Counted from the stretch's first letter, positions 34,505 to 46,230 are shown. The stretch is 64,000 bases of DNA from Diadema setosum (GCF_964275005.1 NC_092701.1:8011955-8075954), one strand, 5' to 3'. Translations and numbers: made by a program. Notes: a model not told the origin generated them from the letters alone.

Positions 34505-34586
34505 ACATTTTGTAGTTGTTTGTTTGTTGTTGCTGTTGTTGTTGTTGTTGTTGCTGTTGTTGGTTTTTTTTTTGGGGGGGGGGCGG
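34505..34586. repeat. (TTG)n stretch with T- and G-runs
   Basis: About 15 imperfect TTG/TGC triplets followed by T9 and G9. Low complexity. Confidence 0.85.
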
Positions 34587-34849
34587 GAGGTGATTCCCAT
34601 GTGAAAATATGAATCGAGTTTAACGTCAGAGAAAAATCATATCCTTATACCTGATATTGAATGACTTCACAGTGGAGAGCAGTGATTCAAAAAATCCTTC
34701 CTAGGCAAACTTTGAGGCACTGTAGAAGTCGGCGTAAGGTGTACCTGGAATTCAATAAATATGGCAGTACAATGTAATACCACTAAATGAAAGCAATTTG
34801 TGTTTATAATCATAACACATTATGATACTTATCTATGTATATATGTAAA

Positions 34850-35470
34850 TATATAGATTTATTATGATTTATTCGGTTTTATTCATTTTATAGAGCAGGG
34901 TTGGCCTGTTCATTTTTGTGAAACTGCTTTCAGGCCCCCTGTAGTACTAACAAACGTCACTTCATGTGAGTATACTAAATACAAAAACATTAAGACTTTA
35001 AACTACAAACACCAAGAGTAGATTAATAATGAATAAATATGTGTGAATAGGCTACATGGGTGTACATGAATCCAGCCCTGGCAATAATTATAGCAATCAT
35101 ATACTGCATATAGCAATTGAATTACTATATTATCTCTGAAGTGTTTTTAAATAAAAACAAGTATGTTCATGTTTGAACATGAAAAAAAAAAAACTAGCTC
35201 TGATATGACTTCCTTTTTAATATATTTTTGTCCTTTGACGGGAAAGTTGAAGCTGACATTTCAAAGAATAACGCGTCCTATGCTTTCCAGCTCTTTTCCA
35301 TATCATTGATACTAAATAAATCAGTATTAGATTATTTTGCCTTTTAAAAGCAAGAACACAATATTGATATTTCATACGTTGCTCAACTGAATGCCATTGT
35401 AGCGTTAGTAACAAGGAAGTTTGAGCATTACGATAATCTTTATTCAAAATCCTCCTGGTATATTTACTTT
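34850..35470 (-). mobile_element. CR1/L2-type LINE remnant in intron 2 of copy C
   Basis: On the - strand, 35447-35217 encodes NKDYRNAQTSLLLTLQWHSV then EQRMKYQYCVLAFKRQNN, matching the LINE ORF2 pattern LxWLPVxQRIxFK...YK. A 3' UTR-like stretch with CAGGGTTGGCCTGTTCATTT (reversed) follows to about 34850. It is in the same orientation as the gene. No equivalent is seen at this point in gene D, so it may be newer than the C/D split. Confidence 0.6.
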
Positions 35471-35835
35471 GGAGTCACTGTATGCTATTCCCAAGATTTA
35501 CTACAATGATTCCTATGAAGTAAAATCAGAATAAAATACATATTCTTCATTAATTCGAATGACTGCAAATGTTAAATCCTTTGGATCTTCAAACTATTTT
35601 CAGCGAATATCAATTTTGCTGGGTGTTTTGCTATGCCCTGAAGAATTCAAAATAAAGAAAATTATATTAACAATTTGGAATTTCAGAGGATTCCCTCCTT
35701 TGCTGAACTGTGATAATATAAAAATCCTATATTCTTGGTGGTATTAATGTTTGAAGAGAAGTAATGAAATAGTGGAGCCTATATGTAGATATCCATGTGT
35801 ATTTTATGGAATATCTGCTAAGCGCTTTAGTGCTT

Positions 35836-35870
35836 GCTCTTCTCTTCTCTTCTCTTCTCTTCTCTTCTCA
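35836..35870. repeat. (CTCTT)n microsatellite
   Basis: Seven TCTTC pentamers in a row. Confidence 0.9.
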
Positions 35871-36194
35871 AGTTCTCTGAGTATCTCAAAACTCAATAAA
35901 CTTTGTAAGTTGTAATGACAAAACTAGAAATTTACTGATTGCATTCACGCATTGTAAGATTACCCCCCCCCCCACAAAAAAAAGTAATTTCTATCAATTC
36001 ATCTGTTCTATCTATTTGTTTAAGTATTGGAGAAGATGAATTTGTTTTACGGATGTAATGTTTATTAATATGTGCGATTTTAGACCATTTCATAAAATGC
36101 ATCAAGACAACATTAAGGAGTCCTTCCAGCGCAGCAGACTACATCGACAGTTTCCGATGGTTCCTCAGTACATAATTATGTTATTATCATCTGT

Positions 36195-36250
36195 TCTATT
36201 CATAATTGTTATTTTTCATTTTCTTATTATCATTATCATTCTTCATTTTC

Positions 36251-36283
<33 letters not shown>

Positions 36284-36332
36284 CCATCATCATTATCATC
36301 ATCATCATCATTATCATCATCATTTTGGGGTT
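36195..36332. repeat. (ATT/ATC)n low-complexity stretch
   Basis: TTATTATCATTATCATT-type words over about 130 bases, 170 bases from exon 2 of copy C. Open frames here are repeat artefacts. Confidence 0.85.
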
Positions 36333-36800
36333 CTGAATTGATACTTTCTGTCTGCAGTAAGTCAACATCTTGTCTTATGCCTTGTGGGCATTCAACTGCC
36401 TCCGGTGGCCCAGACAAGATTTTGAGGATCGGGATTGAAATTTAGGTCAAACCGTCATCAGCAGTGTACCAGTTGTTTTTCATGCAGAAAACTGCATCTC
36501 GTACCTTGCCTTCCCCCCAGACTCGTCAGGCAAATGATTTTTCCCGCCTTTTTCTGCTTCATGTGAGGAAGTATCGCCTGAGTGAGTCGAATTGTGCCAA
36601 TAGTGTTCACGTTAAAGATGCTCTCGATTTCGGCACGTGACACGCGTTCTGGAATAGCTACGAGAGCAATGCCCGCTATGTTGACTGAAGAATGAGGAAA
36701 TCAATAAGTGCGCATGACACATATCATAGCAAAAATCAATCTCAACTCGACATATTATGAAACTCGATAATGCATTGCGGAGACAACTGATACGGCAATC

Positions 36801-39800
36801 AGTTTTGCTATTTGTCTTTTGTAGTCTTTTGTAGTCTATTGTGTGTAATTCATTTGAAAACTACTTCCACAGGTTGTCCTTTTGCACGTTTTCTGAAAGT
36901 ATATTTACCTAATGCAGGATAATGTAACATTTATTTCGATGAATTGTCGTGGCCTAGCGAATAGCCAAAAAAGGCAAGATGTTTTGTCTTATCTGAAGTC
37001 AAAAAAGTATGATGTTTGTTGTATTCAAGACACTCATTTTATACCGAGCACTGAGGCAGAAATCCGTAAGGAATGGAAAGGTGAATGTTTTCTTTCATGT
37101 AATACCTCAAATTCAAGAGGTGTCGCCATATTATTTAAAGACACAATCCCAGTAAAAGTTAATAGAGTTATGATAGATAAAACAGGAAACTTTGTGATAT
37201 TAGATTTGAAATTATATGAATATAATCTGACATTTATATCTTTATATGGTCCGAATACTGATAAACCTGATTTTTTTGTTGACCTTCAAAAGATTATATT
37301 AGAATTCGAAAACCCACATACTATCCTTTGTGGTGATTGGAACTTAGTTCAGGATACAACCCTCGATACATATAATTATGTACATGTAAATAACCCTAGG
37401 GCCAAAAAACAATTAGACACAATGAAAAATGATTTAAGTTTATGTGATCCATGGAGAATATGTAATCCGGATGAAAGATGTTATACGTGGCGGCAACAAA
37501 ATCCCTTTAAACAAAGTAGATTAGATTTCTTTTTGATATCCTCCGAATTGCTCTCTTTAGTTTGTAACACTGATATTTCTTCAGGTTACCGTACTGACCA
37601 TGCTAAAGTTTCTCTTAGTTTAAATCTTAATGAGTTTAAACGGGGACCAGGGTTTTGGAAATTTAATAATATTTTATTGAAAGATGAAATATATGTTCAG
37701 AAAATTAAACAAATTATAAAAGATACAATTATATTTTATGCAAAGGGAAATGTCCAGTTTGATCACAGTGACAACGTAATTGGTGAATGTCAGCTAACTG
37801 TTAATGATCAGTTATTTTTTGAAATTTTAATGATGATAATACGTGGGGAAACTATTTCTTACGCTTCTTATATTAAAAAGCAAAATATTGATAGAGAAAA
37901 GGAATTGGAGAAAAATATAGAAAATTTAGAAGAAAAATTATTACTGTGTAATGATAAAAGCGAAATATTAGATGAAATAAATAAACAGAAAGAAGAATTT
38001 GAAATATTACGCTCAAAAGAAAATGAAAGAATCGCAATGAGAAGCAGGATTAAGTGGATGGAATTAGGAGAGAAGCCCTCAAAGTATTTCTTAACCTTGG
38101 AAAAACAGAATAATGTTAATAGACAAATTCGTCAGCTCTTTTGTAACAATGATATTATTATGAATCAATGCGATATACAGAAAGAAGTGTTTAAGTTTTA
38201 TTCCAGTTTGTATGAAGAAAAAGAAACCATAGATGTAGATTTAGACTTATTATTGTCATCTTCTGACATACCAAAACTATCACAACAAATGTCGTTATCA
38301 TTAGAAGGTCCCTTAAATGAAGAAGAGGTATACTCTGTGTTAAAAAATATGAAATGTAATAAATCTCCCGGATTAGACGGTTTTACCGTGGAGTTTTATC
38401 GTGTTTTTTGGAAGGAAATAAAATCTTTTTTGTTAAATTCCTTAAATTATGCTTATTTTTCAGGACAAATGTCGGGAGCACAAAAAATGGGAGTAATCAC
38501 ATTAATTCCAAAAGTAAATCAACCCCGACAGTTTCTAAAGAATTGGCGTCCAATTTCTTTATTGAATGTAATATATAAACTGGCATCTGGTTGTATAGCA
38601 AACAGATTTAAGAAATTTTTATCATATTTGATACATGGAAATCAAACCGGATTTTTGGAAGGTCGATACATTGGTGAAAATATTCGTTTACTGTATGATA
38701 TACTTTTATATACAGAGTTACATGATATACCAGGTTTGTTACTTTTAATTGACTTCGAAAAGGCTTTTGATTCTGTGTCTCATAAGTTTCTTTTTAAAGT
38801 TTTAGATTTTTTTAACTTTGGCCAATCTATGAAAAAATGGGTTCAGTTGTTTTACAACAATGCTACTTCCAGTGTTTTAGTGAACGGTTATTTTACAGAT
38901 AGATTCAAAATAGAACAGGGCTGTCGACAAGGAGATCCCTTGTCACCCTACCTTTTTCTGTTGGTCAGTGAAATTCTTGGAATTATGATTAGGCACACAA
39001 ATTCTGTGGTTGGGTTGCAAATTAATGAAAAAAATTTTAAAGTATTACAATACGCAGATGATACACTTTTAACACTTAACGGATCAGATCAAGATCTAAA
39101 AGATGCTTTTGAGATTTTTGATACTTTTGCTAATATATCGAATTTAAGAATTAACCCCAGAAAGACTAAAATAATATGGATAGGAAAGAATCGGAATTGT
39201 AGAATTAAATTATTGGAAGATTGTAATTTTGACTGGATTTTTCAGGGTAGGTACTTTAGGTACCTGGGGATAGAATTTTCAGTTAAATTATATGAAATGG
39301 TTGAACAAAATTATTGTGAAAAAATGAAAGATATTACAAACACAATGACCTCCTGGTCTAAACGATCACTTACTGTTTTAGGAAGAATTACTGTAGTTAA
39401 ATCATTATTGATGTCAAAATTAAATTATTTGTTGTTATCACTTCCTGAACCAAATTTTAAAACATTGACAGATATAAATCGTTGTTTTTATTCGTTTATA
39501 TGGGAAAATAAACCCGATAAAATAAATAGAAATCAAATGTGCCAGCTATATTGTCATGGTGGTACTAAAATGATTGATATTTTCATGCATGCTAAATCTC
39601 TTAAAATATCCTGGATCAGAAGGTTTATTAGTGATCCGCAGACTGAAAATTATACGTTCCACATGTTCCGTTCTTTCTTGCCCCAACCAGTATCGTTTCA
39701 TTTATTTATGGGGTCACTGTACTACAAAAAACTTGCCAATGTAATGTCTAATGATTTTTGGAAAGAGGTACTTCTGGCTTTTTCAGAATTTCTACAAATC

Positions 39801-40914
39801 AATACAAATGATAATTGGGCAAGCCAGCCTCTTTGGAATAATCCTTTGATTAAAATGAATAATAACACTGTATATTTTAAGTCTTGGTGTGAAAAAGGTG
39901 TACGATTTATAAATGACTTGTTAGATAATGATGGAAAATTTCTTTCATATTTTGAATTTCAGAGGAAGTTTGATATACAAACTAACTTTCTTCAGCACGG
40001 TGGACTGTGTAATTCTATCCAATCATTTGCAAAAAACCGCATGTCGAAAATAGCAGACCCTTTTATTCCTCATGGTTTAAATGTAATACTGAAACATAAG
40101 AAAGGTTGTTCTGATATTTATCAAACGTTGTTAAGACACACGTCAAAACATTGTAACAGTTTTGTTAAGTGGAGTAGCATGTTGGATCTTGATGATGAAA
40201 CATGGTCTTTATACTGTTTAATTCCTTTTGAATCAACTATTGATATTAATATGAGGTGGTTTCAATTTAAGATTCTCAATAGAATATTATATATGAAAGA
40301 TGCTCTTTTAAAATTTGGTTTTGTAACAGATAAAAAGTGTACGTTTTGTAATGACAGTGAGGAAACCATAATGCATATATTCTGTTCATGTCCTTATTCA
40401 AATAATATATGGAATAAGTTTGAGCGATGGTTACTTTTGAAGATAGATAAACAAATTGTATTTACAAACCAACACAAGTTATTCGGATTTTATGGTCTCA
40501 ACAACAGTGCATTAAACTGTATGATGATTGTTATAAGAAGAGAAATTTTTTCAGCGAAATTAAAAAAGACCGTTCCGTCATTCGAACATATAATATCTGA
40601 GATAAAATGTTATTTTGAGATGGAAAAATGTATAAGTCAAATGAATAGTAGAGAAAAAACTTTTGTGAAAAAATGGGCTTTATTTATTAAGTGCTTTTGA
40701 ATATTAAAATTGCATGATATTCATAGTGTTTTCAGGGTTATTTCTGCCAATAAAATAAAAAAAATGATATAAGTTATATGTTATATGTACAAGTGCAGTA
40801 GGCCACTCTTTGTCGATGTTTTGTATTTAAAAAATTATTTGTAAATGTGACTTTCTGAATATGTGTATGAATAAAACACCCTGTGGAAGGGAAAAAAAAA
40901 AAAAAAAAAAAAAA
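36801..40914 (+). mobile_element. L1/Tx1-type LINE, 4.1 kb, intact ORF2, in intron 1 of copy C
   Basis: Flanked by a target-site duplication AACTGATACGGCAATC at 36785-36800 and 40915-40930 (the first two A's blend with the tail). The element has a 111-base 5' leader, one long ORF (36912-40700), a 3' UTR with AATAAA at 40870-40875 and a poly(A) tail from about 40892. Intron 1 of gene D continues uninterrupted across the matching place (GGACGTATAAAGCATGTGGA near 51873), which confirms the insertion. It is antisense to the host gene. No ORF1 is present, so it is either 5'-truncated between the two ORFs or a single-ORF lineage. The intact ORF and perfect duplication say it is young. Confidence 0.93.
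36912..40700 (+). CDS. LINE ORF2 protein: APE-type endonuclease, reverse transcriptase, zinc-binding C-terminus
   Basis: 1262 residues with no interruption. The endonuclease occupies about residues 5-245, with SMNCRG, CIQDTH (catalytic Glu of the usual QETH replaced by Asp), SLYGPN, CGDWN, SRLDFFLIS and the closing YRTDHA. Reverse transcriptase spans about 465-760, with NWRPISLLNVIYK, LIDFEKAFDSV, CRQGDPLSPYLF and the active-site YADDT near residue 713. A CCHC-like cysteine/histidine cluster (CTFCNDSEETIMHIFCSC) lies near 1142-1160, as in zf-RVT domains. The CRQGDPLSPYLF and KNWRPISLLN motifs favour the L1/Tx1 group over CR1 or RTE. The protein would nick target DNA and copy its own RNA at the nick. 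Confidence 0.93.
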   Translation: MQDNVTFISMNCRGLANSQKRQDVLSYLKSKKYDVCCIQDTHFIPSTEAEIRKEWKGECFLSCNTSNSRGVAILFKDTIPVKVNRVMIDKTGNFVILDLKLYEYNLTFISLYGPNTDKPDFFVDLQKIILEFENPHTILCGDWNLVQDTTLDTYNYVHVNNPRAKKQLDTMKNDLSLCDPWRICNPDERCYTWRQQNPFKQSRLDFFLISSELLSLVCNTDISSGYRTDHAKVSLSLNLNEFKRGPGFWKFNNILLKDEIYVQKIKQIIKDTIIFYAKGNVQFDHSDNVIGECQLTVNDQLFFEILMMIIRGETISYASYIKKQNIDREKELEKNIENLEEKLLLCNDKSEILDEINKQKEEFEILRSKENERIAMRSRIKWMELGEKPSKYFLTLEKQNNVNRQIRQLFCNNDIIMNQCDIQKEVFKFYSSLYEEKETIDVDLDLLLSSSDIPKLSQQMSLSLEGPLNEEEVYSVLKNMKCNKSPGLDGFTVEFYRVFWKEIKSFLLNSLNYAYFSGQMSGAQKMGVITLIPKVNQPRQFLKNWRPISLLNVIYKLASGCIANRFKKFLSYLIHGNQTGFLEGRYIGENIRLLYDILLYTELHDIPGLLLLIDFEKAFDSVSHKFLFKVLDFFNFGQSMKKWVQLFYNNATSSVLVNGYFTDRFKIEQGCRQGDPLSPYLFLLVSEILGIMIRHTNSVVGLQINEKNFKVLQYADDTLLTLNGSDQDLKDAFEIFDTFANISNLRINPRKTKIIWIGKNRNCRIKLLEDCNFDWIFQGRYFRYLGIEFSVKLYEMVEQNYCEKMKDITNTMTSWSKRSLTVLGRITVVKSLLMSKLNYLLLSLPEPNFKTLTDINRCFYSFIWENKPDKINRNQMCQLYCHGGTKMIDIFMHAKSLKISWIRRFISDPQTENYTFHMFRSFLPQPVSFHLFMGSLYYKKLANVMSNDFWKEVLLAFSEFLQINTNDNWASQPLWNNPLIKMNNNTVYFKSWCEKGVRFINDLLDNDGKFLSYFEFQRKFDIQTNFLQHGGLCNSIQSFAKNRMSKIADPFIPHGLNVILKHKKGCSDIYQTLLRHTSKHCNSFVKWSSMLDLDDETWSLYCLIPFESTIDINMRWFQFKILNRILYMKDALLKFGFVTDKKCTFCNDSEETIMHIFCSCPYSNNIWNKFERWLLLKIDKQIVFTNQHKLFGFYGLNNSALNCMMIVIRREIFSAKLKKTVPSFEHIISEIKCYFEMEKCISQMNSREKTFVKKWALFIKCF

Positions 40915-40930
40915 AACTGATACGGCAATC

Positions 40931-42136
40931 TTCTTTTGGATGCATAAAGCAAATAGATTTTACTGCGTCATCGCTTACTTTAGATTCCTATAAACCAAAC
41001 AACGTAACCTCTTGATAAATTCAACAATGTAGGGCTTACTTGTTAATCAACAGGTTTTGGACAATTCATGATAAATGGAATTTTAAGATGGAAAGAGATT
41101 TGATTGTTAAAAATAAACAGAGTATTTGATGGACGGGATTCTGATTACAAAAAAAAAAAAAAATGTTTAGAATAACGCCATTCACAAAAGAAGACATATT
41201 CGGCAATAACTTAACAGAAAATCTATCAAACTTCTCGTAAACTCTCTTTCTTTTCTTTATGAACTTCAACAGAAAGAGGCAAACCAGGATGAAAAGACTT
41301 CGTAATACAGCAGGAAGCTGATAGATGATGCTCTATCATATTTCATAGGATGTTCCTCGTCATGTCAAAACAATCAGTATCAAAAAACTTTCTAAAACTG
41401 AATTCCCATCTCAACCGAAACTGTAACATCCCTTTCAGATTCTGTAGCCTTTTTAATATATTTATATCCAATGTTAATGATTGTCTACCATTATTTCGGC
41501 CTCATTTTAGTCAATCACAGTTAAAACTATAAAGCCAACATGGAGATGGTGTGATATTGAAAAGCGAACGAATATTTCTGATTTTTGACGTAACAAAGAT
41601 GGCACCTCAGCCATGTCAACAGACAATAAACAAGAGAGAATTAATATCGCTTTACTTTTGATAGCAGCTCATTGTTTGCTGATTTGTAATGATAGGTCAA
41701 AACAACTAATACAAACGTTGGCAACAACATGACCCATATGCAACCAACAGTGTGACTGGCAAACCTTCGTGAAGATCATTGAAACTAATCAATTTGAGGA
41801 GTTACCAATAAACCAATAAAAACTTTTTGGATATTTTTTACAGATCATCATCATTCTTTCGTCTTTAAATTTGCACCTTAATTCTCTTCGCATAATGTTG
41901 TGTTTTAGGACAGGACTGATTAATTGGTTTAATTCAGCTAAGAGTGAGAAAGAAATCTCCACTAACTTGCCGATTTGAAGAAGACAATGATATCTAATCA
42001 TTATTAATTTGGGTTGAATATGGAAGAATCAGTTAAGAAGTGCACCAAATTAAACTATTTGGAATCAGATTGAGCCATTTATAGCCATCTAAACGAAAGG
42101 GAGCAGTATGAATCTTTGAGACCAGAAAGTACTCAC
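40931..42136. other. Remainder of intron 1 of copy C
   Basis: Collinear with intron 1 of D (53773-55195): shared TAAACCAAACAACGTAACCT-type sequence, GATGGACGGGATT and AGAAAGAAATCTCCACTA. It has an A-run near 41150-41163. It provides the empty site for the 51929-53772 insertion in D. Confidence 0.6.
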
Positions 42137-43744
42137 TGAGAATATCGATGTCTCCACGTGTTTTAATGACGTCATCAACTACTCGTGTGATGTCTTCATC
42201 CTTGGTGATGTCCATCTCCTTAATGAAGATTGTCTTATCAATAGCGTCTCCAACGGCGGCAACTAACTCGGCCTTTTCTGTCATGGCAATGACGGTAGCG
42301 ATGACAAGGTAGCGTTGATCGGGGTCTTGTGCGAGACGTCGAGCCGTAGAGAGCCCGATACCCGACGAACATCCAGTCATGAGTATTACTTGAGGAGCCA
42401 TACTAGCCACATAGAGTTCATCCAGTTCTTTTGACAAATAGAATATACATAGATACACATCCAGCTCAATAAGGAGGCTAAATAGCTCAGTATAATCGGG
42501 AGTCGTTCATGTAAAGGTGAGATGTCGATCTCAAACGTCAATATCATATTCACCGCAAAGCTCAGGGTTAGGTTCGTCTTCCACCTTTTTATTTTTGATG
42601 TATAAAACCTCTCTTCGCCATCTCATCCTCCAGGTCTTCTGATTTTCTTCTGTTAAAGATGAATTCCAGTTCAGTAATAAGTTAGTCTGAGAATAAACTT
42701 CGGAGTAAAATCTTACGAGTACAACAATGAAAAATCTTCTAAAGATTGAGGAAGTCGTGAAATTGTGAAATTCTGCTAATCATTGCAGAACTGGTCTTGT
42801 ACCGTTGATATGAATATGCAAATGAGAGAGCTGATGATGTCATCATCTAACGATTTTCCATTTATCGTGCACAAGAAAAGAGAATGACGGAAATTCAATG
42901 TTTCTATTGTTAAGATGTAACACATGATGTCACTCCCTACTGAATAACTTCAAATTAATGTTAAGGTAGATATAACAGGACTCGAGATTGGCACATTTTT
43001 GTTTCAATGAAAAACTGGAAATGACGAAATTCTATATACACACAATATGTCAAGTTGAGAGGGAATGACGTCATCACTTTACTGTTAGCATGTTTATTTG
43101 AATATTACAGAACTGTATACCTCCCCCCCCCCCAAGAAAAAAAAAAGAGAAAAAAAATGGGAAATACAAAATACCATAACTTCCTTATTCTCATCCCACT
43201 CTGATCACATATTCATTGTTTTCCTAACAAAACTTCTCTCTTTCTGATCAGACAAACTAAAATCTCCAATACACGTTCACCCAATGCCGGCGCGGAGATC
43301 GCGAGTCATTTTACAGTCCTTCACTTCATATTGTATCTCCCGTGTTTGACAGTCACACGTAAGCTGGCTTATAATTGGAACTTCTTTTAACAATGAGTAT
43401 TCACAAAACAACCATACACTGCAGCGCGCGGGGGGGGGGGGGAGGGGAGGGATAGAGGAAGGAGAGTATTTTCACATGATGTCAATTGTGGTATGCGACT
43501 GCAGGAATCTGGACAGTGATCTAGCATTGGGGCCTTTATACTAGTATTATACTCTCCTCTATCTCCTCCTGTAGTCTTCGCCTGCGGAGACGCGCAGAAT
43601 ATTTTCTGCAAAATGAGTTTTGATTTCAGCCGACTTCATTAAACCTTTTGTCAACAGAATCTTACCTTTGTCAGATAACTGAAGGTGGAATTCTATGTAT
43701 ACTTGAAGACACGTGACATAATTGCCACCAAACATAACACATGT

Positions 43745-43748
43745 ATAC

Positions 43749-43812
<64 letters not shown>

Positions 43813-43846
43813 GTATATGTATATATATATTTATATATATATAGGC
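43745..43846. repeat. (TA)n microsatellite
   Basis: About 100 bases of TATA/GTATAT repeats. The matching place in D (about 57702) has only a short CACACATACAAAA, so it expanded in C or collapsed in D. Confidence 0.95.
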
Positions 43847-44047
43847 CTACATCCAAAATTTGTTGCTTTTTGACGTGTAAATACGTGCTAGTGTCAGTTA
43901 CAATTGTACTTGTTTTGCGTGAGTACCTTGGCAATTGGGCAATCTGCAAGATGAAAACGTTTACCACACAAAAATTAGCCTTACATGTTTAAGTAGGTTG
44001 TTTGCGAACTGTGTTCAGAATCCAACCAATGTATGCCAATGATGTTT

Positions 44048-44175
44048 ATTATCATGGCTACTATTAATGGCCATTACTGAATGATCGGTGCTTATATATT
44101 ATACGATGATAAAAGGTAATTTGTCGATCATGTTCAGTGAAAACAACTCGACACAAGAATTCATAAATTTGAATA
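44048..44175. repeat. SINE-like body repeat
   Basis: TTATCATGGCTACTATTAAT, then TGAATGATCGGTGCTTATAT, then GTCGATCATGTTCAGTGAAA. The same body occurs at 58200-58325 and, in better shape, at 55325-55410. A degraded tRNA-like segment (GGGTCAGTATATAGTTCAAT) follows at 44222. Confidence 0.45.
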
Positions 44176-45139
44176 TACACGCTTCCTACAAACCTAAAGA
44201 CTGGAACTAGGCCTCGCTGTCTGGGTCAGTATATAGTTCAATGGCTACGATATCTGTAGAAAACACTGAATAGTCGATGCGTATTTACGTGGATAAAGGT
44301 CAGTTACCATGCACATCGGGTTCAAAACTAGTGTATTCTTACCTGATGGTAGTAGTCGGGAATCCAGTGGTATGGTGTATAGTACAGTGCGATCTTGCTT
44401 GTGTTCCGTGCATGTGCACCGACAGTGAGCATGATATTCCACTACTTCCAGGAAAAATGACCTTTCCATTTAGTCAAGTGACCTTTGTATACAGAACATC
44501 ACGAATGCGAGACGGCTGAGGGTCAAAGTCCATGTATGCGTTCATATTTTCACATTCCTTTCTTTGAGTGTATAGTTTATCTAGTAGCTGTGATGCATTG
44601 TGTTCGTATATCCGTCATGTTGATCAATATGAACACCATGCTTTACTTTGATGTTTTTTCAGAAGTAAGTTATGAAAACCAAAACTTCTTTTAACATAAT
44701 TATGTTTTGTGGCTTATTCAGTATCACGTTACAGTATAACTAATGAAAATATTACTAAACAGGCAAACGTATAATGAACGGATTTTGGAATTGTATAGTT
44801 TTGCAATCAAAATTGAAATAAGGATTTCGTTTATTGAGTTATGCAAATTGAGCTCAAATGAAGTTAATGAGTGATTTATTCGTTTCCATTAAAAAGAAAT
44901 GTTATCAACTAAGGTACACATATATTATACGCGTCAATTATTTTTGCTCCTATTAAAATGCAGTAATAAAAACAGAGGAACCTGCAGATTAGCATTGCCT
45001 GTAGGTTGTGGACCAACCAGAAAATAATCATATTTCTCAGTATGGTAGTTGAAAGCTATACCAGGACTAAGGATGATCAGAGACATCACATTGGTACTTC
45101 ACAGAACGATTTTCAAGGTACAGGAATACAATGCAATAT

Positions 45140-45326
45140 TCATTCATTTATTCATTCATTCATTCATTCATTTTTGCCATTTCCAATGTAACATAAACTA
45201 TTCAGAACATACAGTATAAATATTTTACCGAAATTGAAAACATAAATGCATTCATTCATTCATTCATTCATTCATTCATTCATTCATTCATTCATTCATT
45301 CATTCATTCATTCATTCATTCATTTA
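45140..45326. repeat. (ATTC)n microsatellite, two blocks
   Basis: TTCATTCA tetranucleotide runs at 45140-45172 and 45250-45325, separated by TTTTTGCCATTTCCAATGTA and following bases. A shorter version is at 61460-61590 upstream of D. Confidence 0.95.
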
Positions 45327-45409
45327 TTATGTGTGTTTCCAACAGAAACATATAAACATATTACAGAAATTGAATATATAAAATACTTAAATTGCCACAA
45401 GAGGATGTA

Positions 45410-46230
45410 AACTCAAAACAGAAAAAGAATTATGTCATCATTCTCAAAGTTGTGTGATAAACATGCATCACATATGACAGTTCGTAAGAAATTTAAAGAA
45501 TCACCCTGGATATAACTAGTCAGTAACTGGAAATTGGCAGAGAAAGAGATTTTAATAAACGGAAGTTCAACAGAACGAAGGATTCGAAGTACTGGGATCA
45601 ATATAAGTATTTCGGAAATAAGCTAACAATATGAATAAGAGGTAAAAGCGAGCATACTATCGTGATCAACTACATAATGATGTCAGCAATGACCGGAAAA
45701 GGGGTGGAAATTTTTAAATGAGTTATTACCTGACGATAAGAAATGGAGTACTGTGTTGAATATTGTAAAATGTAAATTGGTGACTGCTCACAACAAAATT
45801 ACAACCGAGTTAAATGCAATATTTAGTAATGTAGGAAAATGTGCTTCTGAAAATAATTTGATGATACAGGGAGCAACTATCCTTGGCTACACAGTTTAGA
45901 GCAGATGCAATCTCAATTTGTTTTTGAGGATATTTCTGTTGATTTTTTTTTAAATTAACTGATCAACCTAATTAATCGTATTTGATTATCTACATCCCAT
46001 ATCATTGAAAATCAGAGGTCCTTTGATAGCTACGCCCTTAACCTACATCTTCAACCACTCAATACAATCTGGTTATTTTCCATCCGACTTTAAACTTGCT
46101 AATATTGTTCCTATTCCAAAAAAAAAAAAAACAATAAATAAATAAATAAATAAATCATCCAATGAGGTGAACAGTTTCCGTTTAGTATCTCTTTTATCCG
46201 TGGTTTTATCGAAAGCGTGTGAAAAGGCGA
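45410..46230 (+). mobile_element. CR1/L2-type LINE remnant (endonuclease-RT linker and start of RT)
   Basis: With frame changes it reads KYWDQYKYFRNK, RDQLHNDVSNDRKRG, FLNELLPDDKKWSTVLNI and then the RT start SGYFPSDFKLANIVPIPKK and SFRLVSLLSVVLSKACEKAI. The last is the RPISLLPVLSK motif of CR1/L2 reverse transcriptases. A run of AATA repeats interrupts it at 46130-46155. Its upstream part matches 61640-62115, so it predates the C/D duplication. Confidence 0.65.

Larger units (their letters stand above)
33148..42401 (-). pseudogene. RDH8-like: Copy C: RDH8-like gene with a premature stop in exon 3 and a LINE in intron 1
   Basis: Exons at 42401-42137, 36684-36505, 34744-34651 and 33475-33148 keep normal lengths, phases and GT-AG sites. 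Exon 1 reads MAPQVILMTGCSSGIG; exon 2 keeps N115 and the catalytic Ser (LTSLGG); exon 3 keeps YSASK. The codon after SKFA is TAG (34701-34703) where A and D have TTG for Leu. Translation would end after 162 of 288 residues, just past the catalytic Lys and without the substrate-binding C-terminus. Exon 4 is otherwise open. Either a young pseudogene, a null allele or a sequencing error; the intact remainder argues for youth. A full LINE of opposite orientation sits in intron 1 (36801-40914). Confidence 0.8.
42402..45139. repeat. Upstream block of copy C, paralogous to the upstream region of D
   Basis: Matches 55893-58520 and 60680-61440 with gaps at the D-specific insertions. Landmarks: CCAATGCCGGCGCGGAGATC (43282), GTTTGACAGTCACACGTAAG (43345), TTAAACCTTTTGTCAACAGA (43640), GTGCATGTGCACCGACAGTG (44408). 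A G-run lies at 43430-43441 and a TA/GTATAT microsatellite at 43745-43845. No gene supported. Confidence 0.65.

Noticed and set aside
36058-36336. 92-codon frame ending in poly-isoleucine, and its poly-Asn/Asp mirror
   Set aside because: Translation of an (ATT/ATC)n low-complexity stretch.
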